The notes under the pieces are model-generated. The model was given only the letters and a program-made list of their open reading frames with translations, was not told the DNA's origin and did not search any database. Shown piece after piece: positions 37,369-47,895 of a DNA stretch of 64,000 bases; within the stretch, counting starts at the first letter, position 1; each line of letters starts with the position of its first letter. This DNA is from CAVSWT01 sp963775245. Lineage in GTDB: Bacteria; Bacteroidota; Ignavibacteria; Ignavibacteriales; Ignavibacteriaceae. The stretch covers positions 54,566-118,565 of the forward strand of contig CAVZID010000020.1 in the NCBI GenBank assembly GCA_963775245.1, given 5' to 3'. Made by a program: the position numbers and the translations under genes.

Positions 37369-38410
37369 CTATTTAGTTTTAATTTCAATTCCCAGTATAA
37401 CATCCCATCCTGCAATTGAATAGTTCCTGCTAATCACATCGTATTTAAAGTAGCCTGATTTGATGTAGGTCTCAATAGATGCATTAATTTCATAAGCAAG
37501 CTTTGCGTATATGTTGTTCTCAATATTTAAAGGATTGTAATATAAATTTGAGTAATCATATTGTGTTTCAACCAATTTAAATTTACGCCAGTTATAATCT
37601 ATTAGTAAAAATGCCGATATTTTCTCTGTTATAAATGTGCCGGCTAAAACTCTTAGCCATTGTTCATAAGATGGATTGGCGGTTAGGTTTGAGTTATGAA
37701 ACAAAAAACGGTAATCAATATTTACTAAAAAATCTTTTAGGTAGCTCAAACTTATTTGCGGGCCGAAACGCCAGCCTGAATTATCTGTAATAGTTTGAAA
37801 TACATACGGGAGAGAAAAGTTGCTTTCAATTTTAAATCTCTCAATATAAAATCCGTAACCAATATTAAAATATAAACCGTAATCCGGAAATGCCTTTAAA
37901 TCTAAAAAGAATAAATCAAGATTTTGATTTACGTCCTTGCTTGCATCCTGGAATGCATAACCAAATGAAGTGTTGATTGAATAGTTATCAATAAAAAATA
38001 AATTTAAATTTCCGTTCAAAAGAAAAATATCATAGTTTAATCTTAAATCACTTTGCTGAAAAATATTTTTTTGACGTGCAATATCTACTCCCCAATTAAA
38101 TTATTTTCTTTCTGAAAATAATTTCCTTCGGCTTTCATCTTTAAAACAAATAATCCTTCATTTGTTCCATAAGATTCCGGGCTTACCCGCAGCTTTATTG
38201 AAGCACTTCTTTTCTCTTCATTGATATTTATATTTCAATTGTCCATCAAGACGATAATAAAATATTATTTTGCTTTATCGAATCTTGCTGTGTTGAATTA
38301 TAAAAACCAGATTCTAAATTTATTTTCCCCGAAAATTGAGAGTAACAGATTTGATATGGAATGATTAAAAGTATAACTAATAGGTAAGCATGATTTTTTT
38401 TAATGGTCAT
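37369..38410 (-). pseudogene. Outer-membrane beta-barrel protein, broken by three frameshifts
   Basis: The gene starts at ATG 38410 with the signal peptide MTIKKNHAYLLVILLIIPYQ...CYS and mature FSGKINLESGFYNS. Reading switches near 38263 (IIFYYRLDGQLKYKYQ), near 38220 (EEKRSASIKLRVSPES) and near 38100 (FNWGVDIARQKNIFQQSDL). The last frame is open to 37369 (216 codons) and shows alternating aromatic/polar strands typical of a porin-like barrel, ending in WDVILGIEIKTK. The repaired protein would be near 346 residues. The ATG overlaps the stop of the upstream coiled-coil gene (ATGA). Three indels in 170 bases suggest decay or a badly sequenced patch. Confidence 0.75.
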
Positions 38411-39373
38411 TTAGAAGAATCAATTTTATTTACAATCACTAATTTATATTCTTGCAGCCTATTTTTCACCTCTTTCAATAAATTATTATACTCTTCAATA
38501 TTTAACCCATCCTTTTTTAATTCTTCAGAATAATTAAAAACATTTTTAAAATCGTTTTTGCCGTAATTATTTAACTGATTTAAAATTAAATGTATACGAA
38601 TTTGCCACAGAAACTATATTAGAATTTCTATCGAATGGCCCGCTAAATCCGGATGTAATGTCTCCATTGCTTGAATTTTCTGGTGAATATTTTTGAACCT
38701 GAACATTATTATTAAATTCTGTTTCCTCTAAAAATTTCTGAGTCTTTTTTTGAAGCCTGACAATTTGATTAAAATCGTTTGATAAATTTTTAACATTATT
38801 TAAGACACTGTCAACTTCCTTTAAAGCGTTTTTAAGGTAATCATTATAAATAGATTTCTCTTTATTATTTTTTAATTTACTCAAATCAATCTGGGCTATC
38901 TTTTCAGGATTAAAAGAAAGCAGCGGAACTTGCGGTGCGACCAATAATCTTTTCTGAACATAAACTAATTTTTCTTCCTCAACTTTATCATTTGAAGGAT
39001 TTATTGAATTTAAAGAATCTAAAATTGCAGAATATTTTTTATCTAACTTATTTTTTACAAGCTCATATTCTTTTTCATCATCCTCGCTTTTCTTTTGAAG
39101 CTGGTCAATTTTGTTTGAAATTGTAACCGTGTTCGCCATTAACCCAACAATTTTATCTTTGTCGGGATTAGATTTACTTTTCTCTACATCAATTTTCTTT
39201 CCTCGTTCATTTATTATTTTCTTTAATGAATCGATAGAAATTTTATTTTCATTAATTACATTCGTAAGATGCTCAAATTTAGTTTCGAGCTCTGTTAAGT
39301 TTTGAGCATTTGCTGCTGCTATAAAAAATAAAATAATAAAACCGTTAAATAATATTTTTCTCATCGTTTTCAT
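38407..39373 (-). pseudogene. Exported coiled-coil protein, one frameshift near the C-terminus
   Basis: The 268-residue open frame starts at 39373 (or the second Met, MRKILF) with a signal peptide (ILFNGFIILFFIAAANAQ). It continues as a long predicted coiled coil rich in Lys, Asp and Ile heptads (about 25-125 and 165-215). It derails near 38600: the alternative frame continues RIHLILNQLNNYGKNDF, then EEYNNLLKEVKNRLQ, to a TGA at 38409-38407 that overlaps the next ATG. One extra base explains this; the repaired protein is about 321 residues. It overlaps the end of the regulator gene by four bases. No known family is recognised; a periplasmic scaffold role with the barrel protein is only inference. 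Confidence 0.7.
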
Positions 39374-40744
39374 TTTAATAATCCAAACTTGTCTAATTTA
39401 TAATATAACACACTGGTACCGATTCCAAGCAGCTTTGCCGCACGGTTTTTTACTCCATCCGCTTTTTTCATTGCCTGCACAATTAAATTCTTTTCAAAAG
39501 AAAACACTGCTTCTTCAAGAGGAAGATTATCGTACACATTATTTGTTTTTAAACTTGTGCTTATATGTCCGGCTATTAGATTCATGGTCAATTGTATTTC
39601 CATGAGATATTACAACTAATCTCTCAATAAGATTTTCAAGTTCACGAATATTTCCCGGCCATGGATAATCAATTAATAATTTAATTCCCTCAGTAGTAAT
39701 TTTCTTTTTAGACTGATGATTTTTCTTTGCCATTTTTTCTAAAAAGTAATTTACTAAAGGAACAACATCTTCTTTTCTTTCTCTCAAAGACGGCAGCTTA
39801 ATAGGAATAACGCTCAAACGGTAAAATAAATCTTCTCTAAATTTTCCTTCAAGTAAAAGCTTCTCAAGGTTTTTATTCGTAGCAGAAATTATTCTAACAT
39901 CCGAATGCAAAGTTGTTTCACCGCCGACTCTTTCAAATTCGCCTTCCTGCAAGACTCTAAGCAGCTTCACCTGCATTGCTTGTGAAATGTCTCCAATTTC
40001 ATCAAGTAACAGAGTCCCTTTATCGGCTAATTCAAAACGGCCTTTCTTCTGCTTGATTGCTCCGGTGAAAGAACCTTTCTCATGCCCGAATAATTCGCTC
40101 TCTAAAAGATTGTCATTTAAAGCACCGCAATTAATTTTTATAAAAGCATTTTCGCAGCGACTGCTTCTTTTGTGAATTGCACGTGCCACAAGCTCTTTAC
40201 CGGTTCCGCTTTCCCCTTGAATTAAAATTGAGCTTTCCGAATTTGCAACTTGCTCAATAATTGAAAATACATTTTTAATTTCTTTTGAGTTGCCGATTAT
40301 CTCTTCATAGCCTGTAAATAGCTCTTCATTCAGCAGCTTGGTTTGTTCAATCAGGTTTTGGATTTTCTTTTCATTTAAGAATTTATCCCAGATTTTTTTA
40401 ACTTTTAATCTAAGTTCTCCAGGCGAAAATGGCTTTGTTAAAAAATCAACAGCACCAAGCTGCATAGCTTTGACAGCATCATCAATTGTCCCGTAAGCAG
40501 AAATCATAATTACTTCGGTTTCAGGATTTATATCTTTAATCTGCTTTAAAACTTCAATGCCGTTCAGCGGTTCCATTTTTAAATCTATAATAGCAAGTGA
40601 TGCTTGCTCTGATTTAAAATTCTTTAGTGCATCAACTCCATTTTCAAAAGCAGTAACAGAATAGCCTTCGCTTTTTAAGCTGTCTACAATGCCCAGCCGC
40701 ATTGTATCATTATCTTCTACAACAATTATTTTTTCAGATTTCAT
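39370..40744 (-). pseudogene. NtrC-type sigma-54-dependent response regulator, frameshifted before the DNA-binding domain
   Basis: The protein has a receiver domain (phospho-acceptor Asp54 in LAIIDLKMEP), an AAA+ domain with Walker A GESGTGKELVA, GSFTGAIK (the GAFTGA loop that contacts sigma-54), LLDEIGDIS and a sensor RELENLIERLVV. It then meets a frameshift near 39580 after SHGNTIDHE. The next frame continues LIAGHISTSLKTNN and ends with a Fis-type helix-turn-helix (NRAAKLLGIGTSVLYYKLDKFG). One extra base accounts for it; the repaired length is about 457, normal for the family. It overlaps the sensor kinase gene by 11 bases. If the lesion is real, a truncated protein without a DNA-binding domain would be made. 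Confidence 0.85.
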
Positions 40745-42158
40745 TTACTGCTTCTTTTATAATTGAAAATGTTGTCATTTGAGATGAATTATTTTCCGCA
40801 ATTAAATCAGCGAAATTTTCTTTACATAACTTTTTGCTGATAGCTAATCCGAGTCCGGTGCCATTTTTCTTTGTGGTAAAAAACGGAGTGAAAATTGAAT
40901 TTATATTTTCTTTTGAAATTCCTTTTCCGCTGTCTGAAACTTTAATCATCCAGTTTTTACCTTCCTTCTTTGCTTGAAAATGAATTATCCCATCTTGTTT
41001 AACCGAAGCAATGCTGTTTGAAATTAAATTTATAATTATCTGCGTCAGATGGTTTTTATCAAACCAGAAAGTATAAAACTGAAAATCTTTTTCCAATTCA
41101 ATGTTTTGTTCCTTCAATTGACCGCAAAAGTTTTTTTCTATTTCATCAACAAATAATCTTAAGTCAATCCATTCAGGATTTGCAGGAACCGGTTTGCTGT
41201 AATTTAAAAATGAAGTAATAAGATTTTTAAGTCTGTGAACCTCATGCAAAATTCTATCAAAGTAATCATCATTCTTTTCATTTGCCGGTAAATTTTCTTT
41301 GGCAAGATTTGTAAGTAGTTCAATTCCGCCTAAGGGATTTCTAATTTCGTGAGCAATTTGTGCAAGCATATTTTCTTTTTGATCCTGGTTTTCCGACAAA
41401 TCATTTTTCATCTTTCCCATTGCTTGGGCAAGATATTTTATTTCACCCTTTAAGTTATTCGGTTCTTGAGCTTTAAAGTTTCCTTTACCTATTTCCTCGC
41501 TAAATCTTACAAGTCTGTAAAGCGGATTTGTTATTGCCCTCGCCATTAACCATCCAACTAAAATCGTTATCAATGTTCCGGCAATCCCGATATACCAGAA
41601 TATAGCTGAAAATCTTTCAACTTTTTCAAATCTTGCTGCGCTTTCACGAACAGCAAGAAAATGATTTTCATTTAATCTATAAAAACCCCATAGATACCAA
41701 TTTCCGTCATCGCCTTTAAAAGGAAGAGAAGCGGTACTTTGATTTATTGCTAAGTCATTTATTTCTTTTTGATTAAGAATTAATCTTGATTCAGGCTTAC
41801 CAAGAATTTTATTTGAGTCTGAATGAATTTCGATATCATATTGATTATTAAAAATAAAAATTTCAGAATGAAGCTTTTTATCCAAATTTTGATTGAAGAT
41901 TTTATAAAAATATTGTTTAGTTGTTTCCGTTGGCGCCCCTAAGCTTAAAAGATTCAAATATTCATTCTCAATCTGCTGGGAAATCATTCTTGTTACAATA
42001 TTAACCTGCTCTCCCAATTGGTTTAAATATAAATCTTTAATAAAAACATAGCCGGCTCTTGAAAGCGCAATTACAAGCAGAACTGTTACAACACTAAAAA
42101 TTGTAATTATGCGGATTTTGTAATAAGCCTTCTGCCGTAATTTAGAACCCTTATCCAT
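40734..42158 (-). CDS. Membrane sensor histidine kinase (NtrB-like, HAMP)
   Basis: The 474-residue kinase has two membrane helices (about 15-35 and 190-210) bracketing a periplasmic sensor domain of about 150 residues. A HAMP domain (ARAITNPLYRLVRFSEEIGKG) follows, then the dimerisation/phosphoacceptor helix with LAQIAHEIRNPLGGIELLT (phospho-His), and an ATPase domain with ISNSIASV, SDSGKGIS and GTGLGLAISKKL. The pairing with an NtrC-type regulator downstream is typical. The ligand is unknown. It heads a four-gene overlapping operon with a periplasmic coiled-coil protein and an outer-membrane barrel, suggesting envelope sensing. This gene itself appears intact. Confidence 0.9.
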   Translation of the reverse strand: MDKGSKLRQKAYYKIRIITIFSVVTVLLVIALSRAGYVFIKDLYLNQLGEQVNIVTRMISQQIENEYLNLLSLGAPTETTKQYFYKIFNQNLDKKLHSEIFIFNNQYDIEIHSDSNKILGKPESRLILNQKEINDLAINQSTASLPFKGDDGNWYLWGFYRLNENHFLAVRESAARFEKVERFSAIFWYIGIAGTLITILVGWLMARAITNPLYRLVRFSEEIGKGNFKAQEPNNLKGEIKYLAQAMGKMKNDLSENQDQKENMLAQIAHEIRNPLGGIELLTNLAKENLPANEKNDDYFDRILHEVHRLKNLITSFLNYSKPVPANPEWIDLRLFVDEIEKNFCGQLKEQNIELEKDFQFYTFWFDKNHLTQIIINLISNSIASVKQDGIIHFQAKKEGKNWMIKVSDSGKGISKENINSIFTPFFTTKKNGTGLGLAISKKLCKENFADLIAENNSSQMTTFSIIKEAVNEI

Positions 42159-42234
42159 TTGAATTAAAATTTTTCTTCATTAAAAATAGATTTACATTAA
42201 ACCATTTACAACCAAATAAATTCAAAAATGAATA

Positions 42235-42262
42235 ATAGCCGTCAATAAATTTTGACGGCTAT
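42235..42262 (-). terminator. Terminator hairpin between the lipoprotein gene and the sensor kinase operon
   Basis: ATAGCCGTCAA pairs with TTGACGGCTAT (42235-42262) around an AT loop. It follows the small lipoprotein gene on the minus strand and precedes the sensor kinase gene, so it separates two transcription units. Confidence 0.7.
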
Positions 42263-42353
42263 TTCTTCATCCCCTTTTCTCCTTATAGAACGATTAAAAT
42301 CTTAATGTTTTTCTAAGAGTTTATAATGTTTCAATCAAATCTCTACTTAATTT

Positions 42354-42843
42354 TTATTTAGTGTATTGAGCATGCTGTGTAAACTTTGTAACCTTTTTTG
42401 TTACAAATAAAGTTGCCTCATAATCATCATAATTCAAATCTTTATTAAAAATAGGATGCGGCTCTAAACCTTTAAACTCAATATAATATACCTGATAACT
42501 GCCTACTTTTTTTGTGCCGCTTAATGCTTGATATAAACTTAGTGTATCTATTTTTTGAGGATAGTCAAACCTGTTAAATCTTAATATCGTCTGTGCTTCC
42601 CCGGACCAAAAACACCTTACCCCTTCCGGGCAACGTGAATCCATAGGAACTGATTCAAAACTGATTGTTAGATTTTCATTTTCGACTTCAACAGCACTCC
42701 CGACTTTAATATTAAAATCTTGATTAAGCGGAACTATACTGGAGTTACTTTTATCTAAAGTTGAACCAACCTGGTTATTATTTTGGAAACAATTAAATTC
42801 CATAAAACCAAGCAGCAAAATGAATTAAAATTATTTTATGCAT
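42354..42843 (-). pseudogene. Small lipoprotein-like protein, frameshift within the signal peptide
   Basis: The main open frame (42818 to 42354) lacks a proper start; the ATG at 42843 begins MHKIILI in another frame. Removing one base near 42822 joins them as MHKIILIILLLGFMEFNC, a plausible lipoprotein signal, although Asn before the Cys is unusual. The mature protein contains MDSRCPEGVRCFWSGEAQ, a Cys-containing sequence common in small secreted Bacteroidota proteins of unknown function, and a beta-rich remainder. The repaired length is about 162 residues. Function is unknown. Confidence 0.6.
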
Positions 42844-42886
42844 AATATTGCCTCACGGATAAATTAATTCTAACAAAAAAATATGT

Positions 42887-43540
42887 TCATATTTTAAATT
42901 TAACTGATGCTGTTATTGGAAAATATGAAGGACCACCAAAACTATATGTCGGCTTGCCTTCAAGAACTAAAAGAAAGTTTTTAACAAGTTCTATTTCTAA
43001 ACCCACAATAAAATTACCCTGGAACAAGCTATAATTTTTACCTGTATTTGAATATAAGAATGTCGACTCATATACGAAGTTTGACTCTATAGAATTTCCT
43101 TCTATCCAATCTGTTATTTCTACTTTTCCTTGATTAATCAATAATGCACCTATGCCTATTCCTAAATATGGCTTCAGCAGTGAATTAAAAACATAAACCT
43201 TACCCCCAATAGATAATTCAAGTACACTGCTATTTTCTCCATTAACATTAAAACTATATCCAACAACTTAAGGTGAAATATTAGAAATAAGTTTCTCGTT
43301 AAAAAAATGTTTTTGATATGAAGAAGAAAAAAATAAACTGAAATTATTTATGATATTATAATCAGATGAAAAAGTAATTAAGTAACCGTCCTTCCAATAT
43401 GGTAACTTTGAATTGTCAACTTCAGAATAAAGATAACCACCACCTAATGAAAAACCAGCCTTACTTTGAGGATAACTATCTTGAGTATAAACTAAACAGA
43501 GAATTAAAATTAGTAATGAATAAGATTTTTTCATTTTCAT
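42887..43540 (-). pseudogene. Outer-membrane beta-barrel protein, interrupted by one in-frame stop
   Basis: A 217-codon frame starts at 43540 with a signal peptide (MKMKKSYSLLILILCLVYTQ...YPQ). Porin-like strands follow (KAGFSLGGGYLYSE, LITFSSDYNIINNFSLFFS). A single TAA at 43270-43268 (after NISP) interrupts it, and the same frame continues VVGYSFNVNGENSSVLELSIGGKVYVF, LKPYLGIGIGALL and ends PTYSFGGPSYFPITASVKFKI. The size and strand pattern match small OmpA/OmpW-like barrels. The N-terminal 90 residues alone would not form a barrel, so the gene is probably inactive, unless the base is a sequence error. Confidence 0.7.
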
Positions 43541-43763
43541 ATAAATTCCTAAACATATTTCTATCTAAGTCAATCTTTATGCCGTTAGTAAATTAAGATG
43601 CTCTTAATATTCAAATTCAGAAGTGAAAATATAAGTTTGCTTTTAATTTGTTTTTGAAAGGATTTTAAGAGAAGATTAACTTTTAGAAAAAGTGAAAATC
43701 AGAAAGTACTTAATACTGTATTATCAAATTTCTGATAGTCTATCAAATAACTGATTGTAAAGT

Positions 43764-44570
43764 TTAAACTACAATAGGATTCCATTTTGTTTTAATTGCT
43801 TCTCCATCAACACTGCCTTCAGCACAATGGTGGTCAGCCGCGGGAGATTTGCCGTCAAATCTAACTCCATCAGCAAAATAAATAACCGTCATTCCTTTTC
43901 GTGTTTTTAGGGTTTGATTTTTACCTGTGTAGTGTATTGTCAATGCGTGATGAAATGTTGCATCCCCAGGTTTTAAATTATAGCTGACAGGTTCTGCTTT
44001 AATTTTTTCTTTTGCTTTTGAAAGCAAATCACTTTTACCTTCGATTGAATCTTCAATTCTATTATTGTAACTGAAGAAATCTGATTTATGCGAACCGGGG
44101 ATAAAATTCATTGCCCCCATTTCAACCGTAACATCATCTAAAGCCAGCCAGATTGTCCCGCCGTTTTTTTCAATCATTGGCCAATAAGCAATATCCTGAT
44201 GCGGTTCTGTTGCTGCGCCGCCCGGAACTTTGTATAAAGCTTGATCATGCCATAGCCTGACATGTTCAGCATCCAAAAGTTGTTTTGCAATGGAGCCAAG
44301 TCTTTGGCTTAATGTAAATTTTCTAACTTCAGGAAATGTTCTCCATAGGTGACTGCATTGAAGAAATTCTCTTTCGTAAGGGGTTTTTTCTTCTAATGTT
44401 CTTTTATCATGACTTGTAAGATCATGAACAACTTTATCAATTATTTTTCTATATTCGCTTACTTCATCAATTGATAAAACTTCATTTAAAAGAACGAATC
44501 CAGTTTCATTGTAAAACTTTTTTTGCTCTTCTGAAATTTCATAATGGCCGTTTAATTCTAAATCAATCAT
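43764..44570 (-). CDS. Phytanoyl-CoA dioxygenase (PhyH) family protein
   Basis: The 268-residue cytoplasmic protein matches the Fe(II)/2-oxoglutarate oxygenase family. The metal-binding facial triad is HxD in EPHQDIAYWP and the later histidine in HHALTIHYTGKN, with the 2-oxoglutarate-binding Arg in TRKGMTVIYFAD. WLALDDVTVEMGAMNFIPGSH is the usual conserved centre of PhyH. It would hydroxylate a small substrate. The substrate is not predictable; bacterial members act on many different metabolites, and no clear pathway genes are adjacent. A MITE-like inverted repeat lies just upstream. Confidence 0.88.
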   Translation of the reverse strand: MIDLELNGHYEISEEQKKFYNETGFVLLNEVLSIDEVSEYRKIIDKVVHDLTSHDKRTLEEKTPYEREFLQCSHLWRTFPEVRKFTLSQRLGSIAKQLLDAEHVRLWHDQALYKVPGGAATEPHQDIAYWPMIEKNGGTIWLALDDVTVEMGAMNFIPGSHKSDFFSYNNRIEDSIEGKSDLLSKAKEKIKAEPVSYNLKPGDATFHHALTIHYTGKNQTLKTRKGMTVIYFADGVRFDGKSPAADHHCAEGSVDGEAIKTKWNPIVV

Positions 44571-44584
44571 AATTTTTTTTAATT

Positions 44585-44708
44585 ACTGAAGTTACGCAGA
44601 AATGCATTTTGATGTCTTTTAATGTCACTCATGTGAAAGTGAAAATCTATTTTTTGCTTGTTTTCGCATAATGGATACTCGCTTTTCGTCATCTTGCGTA
44701 ACTTCAGT
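44585..44708. repeat. MITE-like element with 14-bp terminal inverted repeats
   Basis: ACTGAAGTTACGCA (44585-44598) is a perfect inverted copy of TGCGTAACTTCAGT (44695-44708). The 124-base element has no ORF and contains a small TCACT/AGTGA stem. It lies between the PhyH gene and the redox fusion gene. Confidence 0.7.
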
Positions 44709-44726
44709 TAATTATCCAATTTTGAA

Positions 44727-47218
44727 TTACAAACCGCTCCCCCAATTATCCTTTTTGTTTTTTAAATCAATTTGTATTGTTTTATATAAAACATTTTTAG
44801 TATCTGTTTTAGGCAGCGAACCAAATGAAAGTACTTGCGTTGGACAGTTTACTACGCAAGCAGAACATCTCACGCATTCAACATCATTCATTGGAATTCC
44901 TTTGTTGGCAAAATTCATTACATCTATTCCCATGTGGCAAACTTTCGTGCAGATGTTGCATGAAATACATTTTTTCTTTTCAGCAAAAATTCTGTATTTG
45001 GAAAATCTTGAATAGATGTGCATCAAAGCTGCAAGTGGACATCCGAAGCGGCACCAAACTCTTCCGCTTAAAAAGAAATAAACTCCAACTCCCAATACTC
45101 CGGCAAAGATTACATCGATTCCAATGAAATAAAAATTATGAAAGAAGCCCGCTGCGTATGATACTTTTTCATTTATAATTGGAATATTAAAATCGTATAA
45201 AACACTAAGCAGCTTTAAGCCTGTAATTATAAATGCCGCAAGCAAAATCCATTGCCCAGCAAATTCATATTTTTTTGCTTTAGCTCCATGAGGTGCAAGA
45301 GTTCTGTATTCATCACCTAATGTTTCTGCCAAAGCTCCGCATGAACAAAGCCATCCGCAGTAAGCCCCTTTACCCCATTTATAAACTATGAATGGAATGA
45401 AAACAAAAGTCTGAATGATGCTGAACACCAGCCAGAAAGTTGTTATTCCGCTGTTGTAAACATTAAAGAAAAATAAAGGCCAGGCTAAAATGAATCCATA
45501 TGAACGCCAGTAAGTTCCCCCGGGAAAAATCTGCGACATAATGAATCCATCTTTCGCACCTAAAGCACCAATGCCTCCAAGATAAGGAAGAAGAATCTCC
45601 GGCAAAATAAAAAGTGGAATTGCCTGAACTAATATTAATGTCCAGGTTTGAAATTTAATATACTTTGTCGGCTTTAGTTTAATTCTTCTTAAACCAAAAA
45701 TTAAAATTGTTAAGTGAATAAAAGCCTGTGTACCAGAAGCCTTCGTGTTTGCCAAGCAGTTCATAGTTAAAATATTTCTCTCCGAAAAATGCAATCGCAA
45801 AAAATATTGCAACTATTATGAAGTAAGCATACTTAAAAGTATTCCAGTTAATAGAAAAAATTTTATAGTTTGATTTTATGAAGTTGTAAAGAAGATAAAT
45901 TCCCAGGAATAATGCACCCAAAAAAGAAATGTAAGCAACAAAGGCCGATATGAATTCGTTAATATTCCAGATGGAAGCTTTGCTTGAAAAAATTGTTTTA
46001 ATAATTTCAAGCGGCAAAGTTAACAATTTGTCCCAGGCAACAGGGTTTATAAATTGGTAAATCAAGTCACCAAGCGATTGAACTTTTACATCTAAAAAAT
46101 GCTGATAAAGATTTGCACTGTTTTTTCCGAAATAAATTACTCCGGCAACAAGAACCAGAAGTAGAAATTGAAGCTTTGCCGTTAATGAAAGTTCCCCTTC
46201 CATTTTAATTCCGCTTCGCTTAAAAAACTGAAGCGGAAGTTCTTTCCCAATCATTGAAAAAACCATCGAGTTTTCTATCTCAAATTCTCTTTTGTTTTTA
46301 TCGATTAGAATTACTTTGTTGTCTTTGATTTCTTTTACTTGCGTTTCAAAAAGTAGTTTTACTTTACCTTCTTCAGTTAACTTATTTAGCTTTTCAACGT
46401 TGCCTTCTTTTGGGCGAGAGAATGATGGATTACGGTAAGAGATATATACTTCATCGGCATATTCAGCAGTCGCTATAGCTGTTTCCAAAGCAGAATCCCC
46501 TCCGCCGACAACTAAAACTTTTTGTCCCCTTGCATCAGCGGGGTCAAACAGTCTATTAAATACTTTTGGAAGATTTTCTCCAGGCACTTTCAGCATTCTT
46601 GAGTTACCTGATTTTCCAATGGCAAGTAAAACTCGTAATGCTTTAAAATTTCTATTCTTTGTTGTTACTTCAAAGAGATTTCCCTTCTTTTCAATTTTAT
46701 CAACCATAATATTTTCTTCAATTGGAAGAGAGACATTTAATATCTGGTTGTGTAAATCATCAAGAAGAGATTCTTTTGTGCCATCACTTAATTTTTAAAT
46801 CGGATACCTGAGTAAATTCTTTCGGCTCTGCAAAGATTGGTTTTCCCTTGGGAAAATTAATTATGGTGTTAAACTTTTGGGCCGATTCAAGAATTTTATA
46901 ATTCAATTTATTTTTTGAAGCTTCAATTCCTGCTGCTATTCCGGCAGGCCCGGCACCAATAATAATTAAATCAAGAATATCTTTATCTTGATTTGATGAT
47001 TTCAGCTTTTGAAATTCAGAATCATTTTTAAATTGGTCAATTATTTTTTTACCGCTTTCCGCTGCCAACCTAAGCAAAGGTATTCCTGTAAGGTCGCCAA
47101 TAATAAAAATTCCTTTTACCGAAGTCTCTCCGTTTGAATCTATCTGCGGATATTTTTCAACATCACCTTTTGGAACATCTTTTTGAAGCCAGTTAAAATA
47201 TTTTGAGATTAAATTCAT
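44727..47218 (-). pseudogene. Flavin/NAD(P)-binding and polyferredoxin membrane fusion protein, two frameshifts
   Basis: Three overlapping frames form one protein of about 829 residues. The first part (MNLISKYFNWLQK...) has GIFIIGDLTG and the dinucleotide-binding DLIIIGAGPAGIAAGIEA, as in thioredoxin-reductase-like enzymes. A second GXGXXG, VLVVGGGDSALETAIATAE, follows, and then several membrane helices. The last part is a NapH/CcoG-like iron-sulfur module with CGWLCSCGALAE, WCRFGCPLAAL, CISCNICTKVC and CVRCSACVVNC. Each break is explained by one extra base in a short A run: near 46791-46797 (five A) and 45720-45723 (four A). It probably carries electrons between NAD(P)H, flavin and clusters across the membrane. 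Because both lesions are homopolymer insertions, sequencing error is a strong alternative to decay. Confidence 0.75.
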
Positions 47219-47310
47219 GGTGGTACATTTATTATTTGAGAATTATGATAAATTATTTACACTAAATTATTTTAGAGTAGTCAAAAAAGTATCACGGCAA
47301 AAGAACAAAA

Positions 47311-47769
47311 TTATTCTTTCTTTTTATTCAGCTCTTTTTCTATTTCCAGTATAGTTTCTTTGTCACTGAAAACAGCAATTCTTCCTGAGGTAATTGGATC
47401 CCTTAAAACCGGTGCAGATACTATCTTCCCATCAACAATAATTGCAATCTTTTTACCAACAAGCCCTTCCGATGTTTTCTCAAAAGTTTTTGCAGAAGAA
47501 CTGTCAAGCTTAATTGCGAGAGTATAATTAATTCCATAAGAAGTTGTGTCTATGTTTACTTTTATTGAATCAAAATTCGCATCAGTTAGAATTGGTTTTT
47601 TATCAACACAAAGTACACCATCAGAATTACTAATTTTACTGAAAGAAACTGTATCTGTACAATCTTCATTTTCATTTACAGCGTATAACCCGGTTTTTAA
47701 AATATTATTTTGTGAAAACAGATTTGAAAGACTCACTAACACAAAACAATAAATAAAGATTGATTTCAT
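47311..47769 (-). CDS. Stand-alone SecDF P1-head-like periplasmic protein
   Basis: The 152-residue protein has a signal peptide (MKSIFIYCFVLVSLSNLFSQ) and a mature part like the P1 head of SecD: LAIKLDSSSAKTFEKTSEGLVGKKIAIIVDGKIVSAPVLRDPITSGRIAVF covers about residues 85-135 (shown here only as the two shorter motifs GKKIAIIVDGKIVSAPV and RDPITSGRIAV are diagnostic). It lacks any membrane part of SecD, so it cannot be a translocon component by itself. A role in periplasmic binding or quality control is possible but unproven. The preceding gene is on the same strand and 92 bases away. Confidence 0.7.
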   Translation of the reverse strand: MKSIFIYCFVLVSLSNLFSQNNILKTGLYAVNENEDCTDTVSFSKISNSDGVLCVDKKPILTDANFDSIKVNIDTTSYGINYTLAIKLDSSSAKTFEKTSEGLVGKKIAIIVDGKIVSAPVLRDPITSGRIAVFSDKETILEIEKELNKKKE

Positions 47770-47895
47770 GCCTGTCCTCTTATATAAATGTAGTTTTCGA
47801 AAATAGAAAAGTGAATAACGATGAATAAATTAAGATAAATTAATGAAATATTCTTAACATAATTTTACTTACCTTCCTGAAATCATATTATTATT

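Noticed and set aside
44671..45015. A plus-strand frame opposite the iron-sulfur module of the redox fusion
   Set aside because: The minus strand encodes four conserved Cys motifs; the plus frame is a shadow of them.
45679..45812. Programmed frameshifting in the redox fusion gene
   Set aside because: No slippery heptamer with a downstream pseudoknot is evident; the break is best explained by one extra base in an A run.
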